A DNA stretch of 51,198 nt, taken from positions 1-51,198 of the forward strand of contig NZ_JACOMF010000038.1 of the NCBI RefSeq assembly GCF_014283215.1, written 5' to 3'. A program made the translations under genes and the position numbers. This DNA is from Siccirubricoccus deserti (GTDB taxonomy: Bacteria > Pseudomonadota > Alphaproteobacteria > Acetobacterales > Acetobacteraceae). Under the pieces are notes generated by a model, which saw nothing but the letters and a program-made list of their open reading frames with translations, did no database searches and had not been told where the DNA came from. Below, piece by piece: positions 8,576 to 17,422 of this stretch (positions within the stretch are counted from its first letter, which is position 1; each line of letters begins with the position of its first letter).

Positions 8576-9640
8576 TCAACCCTCCAGGGTCAGGCCGAGA
8601 CCCGGGCCCTGCGGCACCGCGACGAAGCCGCCCTGCGGCGCCAGCGTCGGATAGGGCGGGGCGGCGAGATCGGCGAAATACACCTCCAGCGGCTCCTCCA
8701 CCGCGGCGGCGGCCAGGAAATGCAGCGTCGCCAGCAGGCCGGGACCGAAATAGGGGCTGTGCGGCACCAGCGCCACGCCATGCCGCGCCGCCGCCTCCCG
8801 CACCGCCAGCAGGCCGGAGATGCCGAGCTTGGTCACGCTCGGCTGCACCACATCCACTGCCCCGGCCGCAAGCATGGCGGCGATCGCCTGCGGCGTGCCA
8901 AGGCATTCCCCGGCGGAGATGCCGGTATGGCCGGCCTGCCGCACCGTGGCGATGCCGGCGAAATCCTCCGGCGGCCAAACCGGTTCCTCGACCCAGCGGA
9001 TGTTCCATTCCTTCACCGCCGCGCAGAAGGCGGTGGCTTCGGCAACGCTGTCCCAGGCGCAGTTGATGTCGAGCATCAGCGGGATCTCGGGCGGCGCCGC
9101 CTGACGCGCCGCCTCGATGCAGCGCAGGTCCACCTCATGCAGCTTGATCTGCCGATAGCCGCGCGCCACCGCCTCCGCGGTGTTGCGGGCGACCAGCGCC
9201 GGGTCGCCGTAGCGCAGCAGGCTGGCATAAGCCGGCACCCGCGCCCGCTTCGCCCCGCCGAGCAGCGCGTGCAGCGGCTTGCCCGCGGCCTGGGCGGCAA
9301 GGTCCCAGAGCGCGATGTCGAGGCCGGCGAGGGCGAAGGTCACCGGCCCGTTGCGGCCGAAATTATGGAAGCGCCGGTGCAGCATGCGCATCAGCCCGGG
9401 AATGTCGCCGGCATCCTGGCCGATGCAGGCGGGCGCGATCAGCCGTTCCAGCGCATCCTTGGTGGTGCCGACCAGGGTGAAGCCGAAGCCCTCGCCATGG
9501 CCGATGAGGCCGGACTCGGTCTCGATCCGCACCACCAGCGTGTCCATGGCGCGGAGATGCAGGTTGCCGCCCGGCCCCGCAGGATTGCCGTAGGTGAAGC
9601 TGCTGCTGAGGATGCGGCCGGTAACGGCGGTGATGCGCAT
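8576..9640 (-). CDS. Mandelate racemase/muconate-lactonizing superfamily enzyme
   Basis: This 354-residue enolase-superfamily enzyme would abstract the proton alpha to a carboxylate. The metal ligands expected for the family are visible: Asp191 (LMLDINCAW), Glu218 (WVEEP) and Glu245 (ISAGE). Further on are Lys271 and a His294 at the place of the catalytic histidine (VPHSPYFGP). At the usual KxK site the sequence is K166-L-H168, so the second base is replaced by His. This argues against a plain mandelate racemase and for a dehydratase or uncharacterised subgroup. The BenE-type carrier follows at once, and a Bug receptor is divergent at 9734. Exact substrate is unknown. Confidence 0.85.
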   Translation of the reverse strand: MRITAVTGRILSSSFTYGNPAGPGGNLHLRAMDTLVVRIETESGLIGHGEGFGFTLVGTTKDALERLIAPACIGQDAGDIPGLMRMLHRRFHNFGRNGPVTFALAGLDIALWDLAAQAAGKPLHALLGGAKRARVPAYASLLRYGDPALVARNTAEAVARGYRQIKLHEVDLRCIEAARQAAPPEIPLMLDINCAWDSVAEATAFCAAVKEWNIRWVEEPVWPPEDFAGIATVRQAGHTGISAGECLGTPQAIAAMLAAGAVDVVQPSVTKLGISGLLAVREAAARHGVALVPHSPYFGPGLLATLHFLAAAAVEEPLEVYFADLAAPPYPTLAPQGGFVAVPQGPGLGLTLEG

Positions 9641-9733
9641 GAGGCTCCTTCCCCGCCCCCTTCTACCCGGGGCTGCGGAAGGCGATACTCGCAGCCGCAG
9701 CCGGATGGAGAAAGCCCCGGCAGGAGGATGCCC

Positions 9734-10711
9734 ATGCTCGCCCGCCTATGCCTTGCCCTGTTTGCCTTGCTCGCCACCGGGACTGTCCCATGGGCTGCGA
9801 AGGCCCAGGACACCTTCCCCAATCGGCCGATACGGCTGATCGTTCCCTTCACCACCGGCGGCCCCAGCGACATCGTCGCCCGCATGCTGGTGCCGAAGAT
9901 GACCGCCCTGCTCGGCCAGCCGGTGGTGGTGGAGTCGCGTCCCGGTGCCGGCGGCGTCACCGGCATGGATGCGGTGGCGAAGTCGGCGCCGGATGGCCAC
10001 ACCATCGGCCTCGGCAGCGCCGGTGGTCTGGCCATCTCGCCCAGCCTGCAGCCGACCATGCCCTATGTGGTGCCGCGCGACTTCGCGCCGCTCAGTCTCG
10101 CCGTCATCGTCAACGAGCCGCTGGTGGTGGGCGCCTCCGTGCCCTACCGGACGCTCGGCGAGTTGCTGGCGGCGGCGCGGGACAAGCCGGGGACGCTGAA
10201 CTACGGCTCCACCGGTCCGGGCAGCATGCCGCATCTGGCGGGCGAGCTGGTGAAGCTGACCGCGACTGTCGACATCGTCCATGTGCCCTACCGCGGCGGC
10301 GCGCCGCTGGCGACCGCGCTGGTGGCGGGCGAGGTGCAGATCGGCTTCGCCGATTTGCCGATCCTGCTGCCGCATATCCGGGCCGGGACGATGCGGGCGC
10401 TGGCGATCGGCAGCGCCGAGCGCTATCCGCTGCTGCCGGACGTGCCCACCTTCGCCGAGGCCGGGCTGCCGGGCGTGATGACCGATAACTGGCACGGCTT
10501 CGTCGCCCCCGCCCGCACCCCGCCGGCGGCGCAGGCGACGCTGCACCGCGCCATCATCGCGGCGCTCAGCGATCCGGACACGGCGAAGCTGCTGCGCGAG
10601 CAGGGGGCGATCCCCTCCCCCAACACCCAGGCGGAGTTCGCCGCCTTCATCCAGCGGGAGACCGAGCGCTGGGGCGCGGTGATCACTCGGGCCGGGGTGA
10701 AGCCGGACTGA
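9734..10711 (+). CDS. Bug/TctC-family periplasmic solute-binding protein
   Basis: A 325-residue binding protein with a Sec signal (LCLALFALLATGTVPWAAKA) and mature start FPNRPIRLIVPFTTGGPSD. VESRPGAGGVTG, NYGSTGPGS and HVPYRGGAP are family motifs. AGGAGG at 9722-9727 sits 6 bases before the ATG at 9734. A second ATG at 9728 abuts the ribosome site and is less likely. It is divergent from the enolase-superfamily gene and shares a 93-base promoter region with it, so it may deliver the substrate for that enzyme and the BenE-like carrier. Confidence 0.92.
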   Translation: MLARLCLALFALLATGTVPWAAKAQDTFPNRPIRLIVPFTTGGPSDIVARMLVPKMTALLGQPVVVESRPGAGGVTGMDAVAKSAPDGHTIGLGSAGGLAISPSLQPTMPYVVPRDFAPLSLAVIVNEPLVVGASVPYRTLGELLAAARDKPGTLNYGSTGPGSMPHLAGELVKLTATVDIVHVPYRGGAPLATALVAGEVQIGFADLPILLPHIRAGTMRALAIGSAERYPLLPDVPTFAEAGLPGVMTDNWHGFVAPARTPPAAQATLHRAIIAALSDPDTAKLLREQGAIPSPNTQAEFAAFIQRETERWGAVITRAGVKPD

Positions 10712-10718
10712 TGCGACA

Positions 10719-10784
10719 GGCCCTGAACCTCAGGGCCCCAGCCAACCTGGAAAGCGGCCGGCGGCAGCGATGCTTGCCGGCCGC
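10719..10784. terminator. Two hairpins between convergent genes
   Basis: GGCCCTGA (10719-10726) pairs with TCAGGGCC (10730-10737) around a 3-base loop. GCGGCCGGC (10754-10762) pairs with GCCGGCCGC (10776-10784). Neither has a long T run. They separate the Bug gene from the kinase-like cassette coming from the other side. Confidence 0.5.
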
Positions 10785-10791
10785 CGCGATC

Positions 10792-11337
10792 TCAGCCGCC
10801 CCGCAGCCGCGCCAGCGCCTCGGCCAACGGATCATCCGACTCCACCGCCGCCGCATCGCCCGGCAGGCGGATGACGGCATCGCCCAGGGTATCGAGCACC
10901 ACCAGCGCCCGCCGCCCGCCCGACGGCACCGCCGCACCGGCCACCACCACCAGCTCCTCCGCCAGGGTGAGGGAGCGGTTGATCGGCGCCAGGCTCGCCG
11001 CATCGCTGCTGCCGACGCCGCCATAGGGCAGCCGCAGGAACAGCACGAGCGAGCCGGTGACGAGCTGGAAGCAGAACTGCCAGGAGGCGATGCCATGCCC
11101 GACATGGCCGAAGCCGAGCTGCGCCGGCACCGCAGGATCCTCGACCGCCGCCAGCACGCCGGCGAGATCGCCGAGCGTGAGCGGCCCGGTGCCGTAGACC
11201 GCCTCAGCGGTCCGGGTCAGCCGCTCCGCCAACTCGCGCGGGATGGGCGGCAGCCGCAGCCCGGCCTCCCGCAGGGTCAGGAAGGCATCCTCGACCACCG
11301 CCATGCCGATCTCGGCCGTCTCTGCCGTGCCGCTCAC
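10792..11337 (-). CDS. Hypothetical protein, third gene of the kinase-like cassette
   Basis: A 181-residue protein that I do not recognise. It has no signal peptide or clear membrane helix. The first 70 residues look helical. The middle GFGHVGHGIASWQFCFQL (75-92), then LVLFLRLPYGGVG, looks like a beta-rich core, and IRLPGD (156-161) comes near the end. Its ATG overlaps the stop of the 519-residue gene (ATGA at 11334-11337), so the two are made together. A small, tightly coupled soluble partner downstream of a putative enzyme fits an immunity protein, chaperone or regulatory subunit, which is inference only. Confidence 0.7.
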   Translation of the reverse strand: MSGTAETAEIGMAVVEDAFLTLREAGLRLPPIPRELAERLTRTAEAVYGTGPLTLGDLAGVLAAVEDPAVPAQLGFGHVGHGIASWQFCFQLVTGSLVLFLRLPYGGVGSSDAASLAPINRSLTLAEELVVVAGAAVPSGGRRALVVLDTLGDAVIRLPGDAAAVESDDPLAEALARLRGG

Positions 11338-12893
11338 AGGATGCCCTCCCGCTCGAACGCCGCCGCGAAGTCGCGGCCGAACAACCCACCGGATTTATCC
11401 GAGCCCACACCGGTGCCGGCGGCCTTCAGGAAGGCTTTGGCGGTAAGCTGCGCCGGCGCCGGGGACCGCCAGGCGGTCCAGTCGGCGACGACATACTCCG
11501 GATGCAACCCGGCCGCATGCATCTTGGACAGGTTGAAGCGCGACTCCGCGGCCGTCACTTCCGCCGCCGTCATCAGCGCCGCGAGCTTCGGCCGCAGGTC
11601 ACGATCGAAGTCCGAGGCGATGATCCGGTCATACACCTTCTTGTCGATCAGCGGCGGCATGCCCGGCGGCGTGGTGCGGCTGAAATACTGGCCCTTGTTG
11701 GCGTTCGGGTCGGTCTGCTGCGCGCCGAAGCAGACATCATTGTCGATGCCGGTCACGGTGACCTCGTCGCCGTTGATGTCGACCATGTAGTTGCCGCCAT
11801 GCCGGTCCATCTGGCCGGTGATGACATCGGACCAGTCGAGCGAGGTGAGCTGTTCCATCAGCTTCGCCTGGGCGGTGGCGGAAGGCGGGTTGCCCGGCGG
11901 CCACATCTCCCGCCGCTTCTTGACCCCGGTGACCGGATCGGTGGTGGTGATCGTCTTGCCCGGCGCCATGGTCATCAGCAGGCCGATCTCCTGTTCGCCG
12001 GTGGTTGGATTGGTGTGCATCCCGTAGCACACCTTGGGGACAATGGGCTGGCCCAGCAGCTCGGCCACCGCCAGGGTGGCGATGTTGCGGTTGCCGTTGT
12101 GCGGCGCCTTGGCGTCGATGCCGATCGCCGAGGCGGCGGAGAGCTGCACGCCCTCATCCGACACCCGCTCCCCCTTGAACACCAGCGTATCGCCGTTGGC
12201 GTATTCGATCTTGGCCACCGAATTCGCCATGCCGGAGCCGAAGGCGTCATCCACCTCCTCGGCATTGGTGTCGTTGTACAGGTCGAACCGGCAGTCGGCG
12301 AAGGCCATGCCGCGCTGCTTGCATTCGATCGCCTGCTTCAGCGTGATGTGGTGCTTCACCTGGTCGAAGGCCGGGTCGGCGCGTACCGCGGCGAGTGCAA
12401 GTTTCTGCGCCTGGGCGCTCGCCACCACATCGTCGGCGGCACCCGTCTTGTCGTTGTTCTTCTTGTGCTGGGCGCGGTAGCGGCCGGCGGCGGCGATCAA
12501 CGCATCGAGCTGGCCGTCGAGCCCGTCGAGATCCCCGTCGACGAGACTGGCGGCGCTGAGCGTATTGACCGCGGTGATCTCGGCGCGGACGGCCTTGTAT
12601 TCGGTCGAGCGCTTCCAGTGGCCGCCGAGCCGATCCTTGTGCGGCCGGTGGCCGATCTTGTCCGCCAGCTCGTCGAAGGTGAGCATCCGCGCGCTGACTT
12701 CCTGGACCAGCTGCGGCGGCCGCTGCGGGGTGGGCGGCGGCGGTGGGGCCAGCACGACCGGCGGCTCTTCACCGCTTTCGAGCAGCGAACTCCGGCCGAT
12801 CATCGATAGCACCGAATCCGACCAGCTGCGCTGGACCCGGCTTACCAGACTGCCGCCCCGCTTCCTCTTGGGCTTCTCCTGGACATCCGACAT
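11334..12893 (-). CDS. Putative atypical kinase with a DRHxxN / IDND catalytic signature
   Basis: A 519-residue protein of no family that I can name. Residues 1-60 are basic then proline-rich and probably disordered, and 95-200 look helical. From about 224 it resembles a kinase fold of the PI3/PI4-kinase or HipA type: a strand pair with DTLVFKGE (Lys240, candidate ATP lysine), a helix after NRN (268-270), a hinge-like LLMTMAPG (305-312), the loop TGQMDRHGGNYM (359-370; Asp363, Arg364, His365, Asn368) and VTGIDNDVCFG (380-390; Asp384 and Asp386 as metal ligands). DRHxxN followed by a short strand and (I/D)D is what those families use for catalysis. No signal peptide is seen. It lies 12 bases after a 155-residue gene and overlaps the 181-residue gene. 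The substrate could be protein, lipid or nucleotide. Confidence 0.75.
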   Translation of the reverse strand: MSDVQEKPKRKRGGSLVSRVQRSWSDSVLSMIGRSSLLESGEEPPVVLAPPPPPTPQRPPQLVQEVSARMLTFDELADKIGHRPHKDRLGGHWKRSTEYKAVRAEITAVNTLSAASLVDGDLDGLDGQLDALIAAAGRYRAQHKKNNDKTGAADDVVASAQAQKLALAAVRADPAFDQVKHHITLKQAIECKQRGMAFADCRFDLYNDTNAEEVDDAFGSGMANSVAKIEYANGDTLVFKGERVSDEGVQLSAASAIGIDAKAPHNGNRNIATLAVAELLGQPIVPKVCYGMHTNPTTGEQEIGLLMTMAPGKTITTTDPVTGVKKRREMWPPGNPPSATAQAKLMEQLTSLDWSDVITGQMDRHGGNYMVDINGDEVTVTGIDNDVCFGAQQTDPNANKGQYFSRTTPPGMPPLIDKKVYDRIIASDFDRDLRPKLAALMTAAEVTAAESRFNLSKMHAAGLHPEYVVADWTAWRSPAPAQLTAKAFLKAAGTGVGSDKSGGLFGRDFAAAFEREGIL

Positions 12894-12905
12894 GCCTCAA
12901 TCCCC

Positions 12906-13373
12906 CTAGCGGATGGCGGTGATGATCTGGCGGAACGCCACGTCCATGGTGTCGAGCAGCCCGATCTCGACGCCGAAGGGATTGTCGTCCAGCGCCTCGG
13001 CCAGGGGGCTGGAATGCAGCATGGCGCGATAGGCCCCCACCGCCTTGCCGACCGCCGCCGCGGCTGCCGCGCGGTCGGCCGGCGCCGCCCGGTCATAGTC
13101 CTGCAGCGCCGCCATCAATGCGACCGTCTGCCCCCCGCCGGTGAGCCCGAACAGGCCATACTGGGCGATCTGGTCGAGATCCGGGTCCCCAAGCCCGCGC
13201 AGCGTCCGGCCCAGCGCTTCCAGCCGGGCATCGACCGCTTCCTTGGCGTCGCGCCAGACGCCCAAGATCGGTTCGCCACGGTTGCCCGAGGCGCCGGCCG
13301 GGTCGAGATTAAGAACGCGGATGCACCATTGCCGCTGGTCTTCGCTTCCCGCCACCGGGCTGCCCCCCACCAT
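12906..13373 (-). CDS. Hypothetical helical protein, first gene of the kinase-like cassette
   Basis: A 155-residue, mostly helical soluble protein that I do not recognise. Visible features are a Trp-containing start (QRQWCIRVLNLD), AKEAVDARLEALGRTL, GDPDLDQIAQYGLFGLTGG and an end with DDNPFGVEIGLLDTMDVAF. It leads a three-gene transcript with the kinase-like gene 12 bases downstream. The ATG at 13373 has no clear ribosome site; the GTG start inside GGSPVAG is an alternative. It could be an adaptor or chaperone for the 519-residue protein, which is a guess from position and size. Confidence 0.65.
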   Translation of the reverse strand: MVGGSPVAGSEDQRQWCIRVLNLDPAGASGNRGEPILGVWRDAKEAVDARLEALGRTLRGLGDPDLDQIAQYGLFGLTGGGQTVALMAALQDYDRAAPADRAAAAAAVGKAVGAYRAMLHSSPLAEALDDNPFGVEIGLLDTMDVAFRQIITAIR

Positions 13374-13526
13374 TCACGGTTGTAAAGCGCAGGCTAGTAT
13401 TTTCGGCTCGCGATGCTAATGATTGATGTTGATTGCCTCTCGATCCGACCGACGGCCATAATCCGGCTTGCCCTGGCCCCGCGCCTCTGCTGAAACCCGC
13501 GCCCCTTTGCGTGGTGCCTCAGACGA
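13374..13526. promoter_or_regulatory. Divergent promoter region between the kinase-like cassette and the Hsp70 gene
   Basis: A 153-base gap that is clearly more AT-rich than its surroundings at 13376-13440, with TAGTATTTT and repeated TTGAT words (GATTGATGTTGATT at 13421-13434). Both transcripts should start here. I cannot assign boxes with confidence. Confidence 0.4.
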
Positions 13527-14807
13527 ATGCCCTCCGTCATCGGTGTCGACTTCGGCACCACCAACAGCGTGATCGCGGTGCGTGATGAGGCGGGCGGCCT
13601 GACAACCGCCCGCTTCGCCGTCGGCGCCGAAGCCATCGACGTCTTCCGCAGCGTGCTGTGCTTCTGGACCGAGGCCGGGCAGTCCCGCCAGGCAGCCGGG
13701 CCGGCGGCGATCGAAGCCTATCTCGAGGACCCGCTGGCCAGCCGCCTCATCATGTCGATGAAATCCTACCTGGCGCTGCGCAGCTTCGGCGAGACCCGTA
13801 TCCAGGGCCGCGGCTGGCGGCTGGAGGATCTGATCGCGCTGCTGCTGCGGGTGCTGCTGGCCGGTCAGCCAGCCGCCGCACAGCTCATCGCCGGTCGGCC
13901 GGTGCGCTTCGCCGGCGATGCGCCGGATGATGCGCTGGCCGAACAACGGCTGCGCGCCGCCTATGCCGCGGTGGGCTTCGAGAGCATCGGCTTCGCACTG
14001 GAGCCGGAAGCCGCGGGGCATCGCTTCGCCGCGACGCTCGACCAGCCGACGACGGTGCTGGTCGGCGATTTCGGCGGCGGCACCAGCGATTTCTCGGTGC
14101 TGCGCTTCGAGCCGGGCGCGACGCGGCGCGTCACCGCCCTCGGGCATGCCGGCATCGGCCTCGCCGGCGATGATTTCGACTACCGGATCATCGACCATGT
14201 CGTCTCGCCACTGCTGGGCAAAGGCGACAGCTACGGGGTGATGGGCAAGCGGATGCCGGTACCGGTCGGCTGGTACGCCGGCTTCGCCCGATGGCACCGG
14301 CTTTCCCTGATGCGAGCGCCGCGCACCCTGGCCGATATCGCCACCGTCGCCCGCACCGCCGATGATCCGTCGCGGCTGCATCAGCTGATCCGGCTGATCG
14401 AGGATGAGGCAGGCTATGCGCTGTACCGCGCGGTCTCCGGCGTGAAGGCGGCGCTGTCGCGGGCCGACCGGGCGATGCTGAACTTCCGCCACGACGGCTT
14501 CCTGGTGGAGGCGGAGATCACCCGCGCCGATTTCGAATCCTGGATCGCCCCCGACCTGGCACGCATCGGCGGGGCGGTGGAGGCGGCGCTGGCCGGTGCC
14601 GGCCTCGGCCATGGGCAGGTGGACCGGGTGTTCCTCACCGGCGGCACCTCGCTGGTGCCGGCGGTGCGGCAGCTGTTCGAGGCGCGCTTCGGCGCGGAAA
14701 GACTGGCCGGCGGCGGCGAATTCGTCTCGGTGGCGGAGGGGCTGGCGCTGATCGGTGCGGCGCGCGGCGCGACGGCCCGGCAGGCGGCCGACGCAGCGGT
14801 TCCCTGA
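13527..14807 (+). CDS. Short Hsp70-family ATPase, YegD-like
   Basis: A 426-residue protein with only the actin-like ATPase half of Hsp70. Phosphate 1 is IGVDFGTTNS (5-14), phosphate 2 is FGGGTSDFS (182-190), and the adenosine loop is FLTGGTSLVPAVR in the last quarter. DnaK has about 640 residues, and the substrate-binding domain and lid are missing here. The size matches E. coli YegD, a putative Hsp70-like chaperone of unknown client. It is divergent from the kinase-like cassette and convergent with ftsH, whose stop lies one base away. Functional links to either neighbour are unproven. Confidence 0.88.
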   Translation: MPSVIGVDFGTTNSVIAVRDEAGGLTTARFAVGAEAIDVFRSVLCFWTEAGQSRQAAGPAAIEAYLEDPLASRLIMSMKSYLALRSFGETRIQGRGWRLEDLIALLLRVLLAGQPAAAQLIAGRPVRFAGDAPDDALAEQRLRAAYAAVGFESIGFALEPEAAGHRFAATLDQPTTVLVGDFGGGTSDFSVLRFEPGATRRVTALGHAGIGLAGDDFDYRIIDHVVSPLLGKGDSYGVMGKRMPVPVGWYAGFARWHRLSLMRAPRTLADIATVARTADDPSRLHQLIRLIEDEAGYALYRAVSGVKAALSRADRAMLNFRHDGFLVEAEITRADFESWIAPDLARIGGAVEAALAGAGLGHGQVDRVFLTGGTSLVPAVRQLFEARFGAERLAGGGEFVSVAEGLALIGAARGATARQAADAAVP

Positions 14808-14808
14808 C

Positions 14809-16653
14809 CTAGCCCGCCGCGACGCCCTTCGCCATCGGCGCGGCAGGCTGCCCGGCGAGCTCGATCAGCTCCGCCTCATCCAGCGTCTCCTTCTCGAGCA
14901 GCCGGCGGGCGGCGCGTTCCAGCACCTCACGACGCTCGCGCAGCAGCTGCACCGTCCGCTCCAGCGTACCGTCCACGATGGCGCGCACCTCGGTGTCGAT
15001 CGCATTCGCCGTCGCCTCCCCGAAGTCGCGCTCATGCGGACCCGGCAGCGGGGTGGGGCCGGCGATGAAGCTGCGCGGGTCGCGCTCATAGGCGACACTG
15101 CCGAGCGTCTCTGACATGCCGTAGCGCGTCACCATGCTGCGCGCGGTGTCGGTGACACGCTGCAGATCATTGGCGGCGCCGGTGGAGAGATGGTTGTAGA
15201 CCACCAGCTCGGCGGCGCGCCCGCCGAGCATCACCATCATCTTGCGCTCCAGCTCCTCGCGCGTCATCAGGAAGCGATCCTCGGTCGGCAACTGGATGGT
15301 GTAGCCGAGCGCGCCGATGCCGCGCGGGATGATCGAGACCTTGTGCACCGGATCCGACCCCGGCAGGCTCAGCGCCACCAGCGCATGGCCCATCTCGTGA
15401 TAGGCGACCACCTCGCGCTCCTTCGGGTTGAGCAGCCGGTTGCGCTTCTCGAGACCGGCGACGATGCGCTCCACCGCATTGCCGAAATCCGTCATGGTGA
15501 CGGCCTCGGCACCACGCCGCGTCGCCAGCAGCGCCGCCTCGTTGACCAGGTTGGCGAGATCCGCACCGGTGAAGCCCGGTGTCAGCCCCGCCACCGCCTC
15601 GGCATCCACATCCGGGGCGAGCTTCACCTTGCGCAGATGGACCTTCAGTATCTGCACCCGGCCCGGCCGGTCCGGCCGGTCCACCAGCACCTGCCGGTCG
15701 AAGCGGCCCGCCCGCAGCAGCGCGGGGTCGAGGATCTCCGGCCGGTTGGTCGCCGCCAGGATGACGAGGCCGGAACGCGAGTCGAAGCCGTCCAGCTCGA
15801 CGAGCAGCTGGTTCAAGGTCTGCTCCGCCTCCGAATGCCCGCCGCCATAGGCGCCGCCGATGCCGCGGGCGCGGCCGAGCGCATCCAGCTCGTCGATGAA
15901 GATGATGGCCGGAGCCCGGGTGCGCGCCTGCTCGAACAGGTCGCGCACCCGCGCCGCGCCGACACCTACGAACATCTCCACGAATTCGGCGCCGGAGATG
16001 GAGAAGAACGGTACCTTCGCCTCGCCCGCCACGGCCTTGGCCAGCAAGGTCTTGCCGGTTCCCGGCGGGCCGACCAGCAGCACGCCCTTGGGCATCCGCC
16101 CACCAAGACGGCCGTAGCGTTCCGGCTCCCGGAGAAAATCCACGACCTCGCGCAGCTCATCCTTCGCCTCATCGACGCCGGCAACATCGGCGAAGGTGAC
16201 GCCGGTATCGGCCTCCACATAGACCTTCGCCTTGCTCTTGCCGATCTGCATCAGCCCGCCCTGGGCGCCGAGGCGCCGGCCAAGCCACATCCAGACGCCG
16301 ACGAAGAGCAGAACCGGCAGTACCCAGGACAGCAGGTCGCGGAGGAAGGTACTCTCGACCTGGCCGGTGTAGCGCACGCCGTGCCGGCTCAGCTCCTCGG
16401 CGAATTCGGGCGGCTCGACCCGGGTCGTGGTGAAGCGCGTCTGCCCGCTGGGCAGCGGTTCCTTCAGCGCACCCTGCAGGAAGCGGTCGGAAACCCCGAC
16501 CTCGGCGACCTTGCCCTCGGCCAGAAGTTGCTGGAACTGGCTGTAGGGAATGGTCGCCACCGGCTGGACGACGACTGCCGCGACATATTGCACGGCGAGC
16601 AGGCCGAACAGCGCCGCGACCCAGTACCAGGCGTTGAATTTCTGCTTGTTCAC
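14809..16653 (-). CDS. ftsH: ATP-dependent zinc metalloprotease FtsH (probable second paralogue)
   Basis: This 614-residue membrane AAA+ protease degrades misfolded membrane and selected soluble proteins. Two membrane segments (about 9-29 and 105-125) flank a periplasmic domain. The AAA module shows Walker A GPPGTGKT (195-202), Walker [10 protein letters not shown] (250-258) and the second region of homology. The protease has HEMGH (419-423) and a later AANDL aspartate. Lacking the usual context of the housekeeping copy (tilS upstream), and lying beside a P-type ATPase relic, it looks like an accessory paralogue. It starts with GTG behind AGGAGG. Confidence 0.95.
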   Translation of the reverse strand: MNKQKFNAWYWVAALFGLLAVQYVAAVVVQPVATIPYSQFQQLLAEGKVAEVGVSDRFLQGALKEPLPSGQTRFTTTRVEPPEFAEELSRHGVRYTGQVESTFLRDLLSWVLPVLLFVGVWMWLGRRLGAQGGLMQIGKSKAKVYVEADTGVTFADVAGVDEAKDELREVVDFLREPERYGRLGGRMPKGVLLVGPPGTGKTLLAKAVAGEAKVPFFSISGAEFVEMFVGVGAARVRDLFEQARTRAPAIIFIDELDALGRARGIGGAYGGGHSEAEQTLNQLLVELDGFDSRSGLVILAATNRPEILDPALLRAGRFDRQVLVDRPDRPGRVQILKVHLRKVKLAPDVDAEAVAGLTPGFTGADLANLVNEAALLATRRGAEAVTMTDFGNAVERIVAGLEKRNRLLNPKEREVVAYHEMGHALVALSLPGSDPVHKVSIIPRGIGALGYTIQLPTEDRFLMTREELERKMMVMLGGRAAELVVYNHLSTGAANDLQRVTDTARSMVTRYGMSETLGSVAYERDPRSFIAGPTPLPGPHERDFGEATANAIDTEVRAIVDGTLERTVQLLRERREVLERAARRLLEKETLDEAELIELAGQPAAPMAKGVAAG

Positions 16654-16690
16654 GCTCCGCCTCCTGCCCGTTTCGCCTCACCCCCCGGCC

Positions 16691-17379
16691 CTACCGGGCG
16701 CCGCCGGCTGAAACGCCCGCGGCGGGCAGCTTGCTCAACTCCCGCACCCGCAGCACCGAGCTTGCCACCGCCGCGCAGACCAGCCAGTCGCCGCCCCCCA
16801 GCGCAACGGTCGAGAACGCCACCTGGAGGAACGGCAGGTAGATCACCACGGCGTGCACCAGCGGCGGAAACCCGACCGCTGCCCACAGCCAGCAATTGGC
16901 GAAAATGCCGACGAAGGCGCTCCGCTCGCGGGGACGGGCGCTAAACAGATTGCATATCTGGAACAGCGCCAGCGTAGCGAAGGCCGCGGTCTGCGCGTAC
17001 CGCAGGTCGCCCGAGCCCCCGGTCAGCCCGCTGGCAGAGAGGCGTCGAGCACCAGCAGCACCCCCGTGGCCATGGCGGCGCCGACGAACATGATGCCCGC
17101 CCACATGCGGCGGGTGACCACCCCTTCGCCGAGCGGCGGCGGCGGCCGCGTCATCGTTCCCGCATCCGTCGGATCACCCCCGAGAGCAAGTGCCGGCGCG
17201 CCATCCGTCAGGTTGATCCAGAGGACCTGCGTCGCCAGCAGCGGCAGCACCAGGCTGCCACCCTGCGCCGTCAGCCCGATGGCATCCGCCAGCAGCACGC
17301 CGAAGAACACCGTCATCACCCCGCCGATGTTCGAGGAGAGCAGGTAGCGCTGGAATTTCCGGCGATGCACAAGCCGCAT
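16691..17379 (-). pseudogene. P-type cation-ATPase, C-terminal membrane part only, frameshifted
   Basis: Only the last five or so membrane helices of a PMCA/SERCA-like calcium-type P-ATPase remain. The first frame (from 17379) reads RYLLSSNIGGVMTVFFGVLL, then LLATQVLWINLTDGAPALAL, and stops near 17023. The reading resumes in another frame with SGDLRYAQTAAFATLALFQ, RPRERSAFVGIF and VVIYLPFLQVAFSTVALG up to 16691. The family normally has WINLLTDG, so one codon is also missing. About 700 N-terminal residues, including the phosphorylated Asp and nucleotide domain, are absent. This cannot be a working pump. Confidence 0.88.
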
Positions 17380-17422
17380 CCCTGGCAGCAGATGCGGGTT
17401 CGCCTTGCGGTATTCCTATGCG

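Noticed and set aside
8468-9733. In-frame upstream extension of the second Bug gene
   Set aside because: It lies antisense to the enolase-superfamily gene, and the signal peptide and AGGAGG site place the start at 9734.
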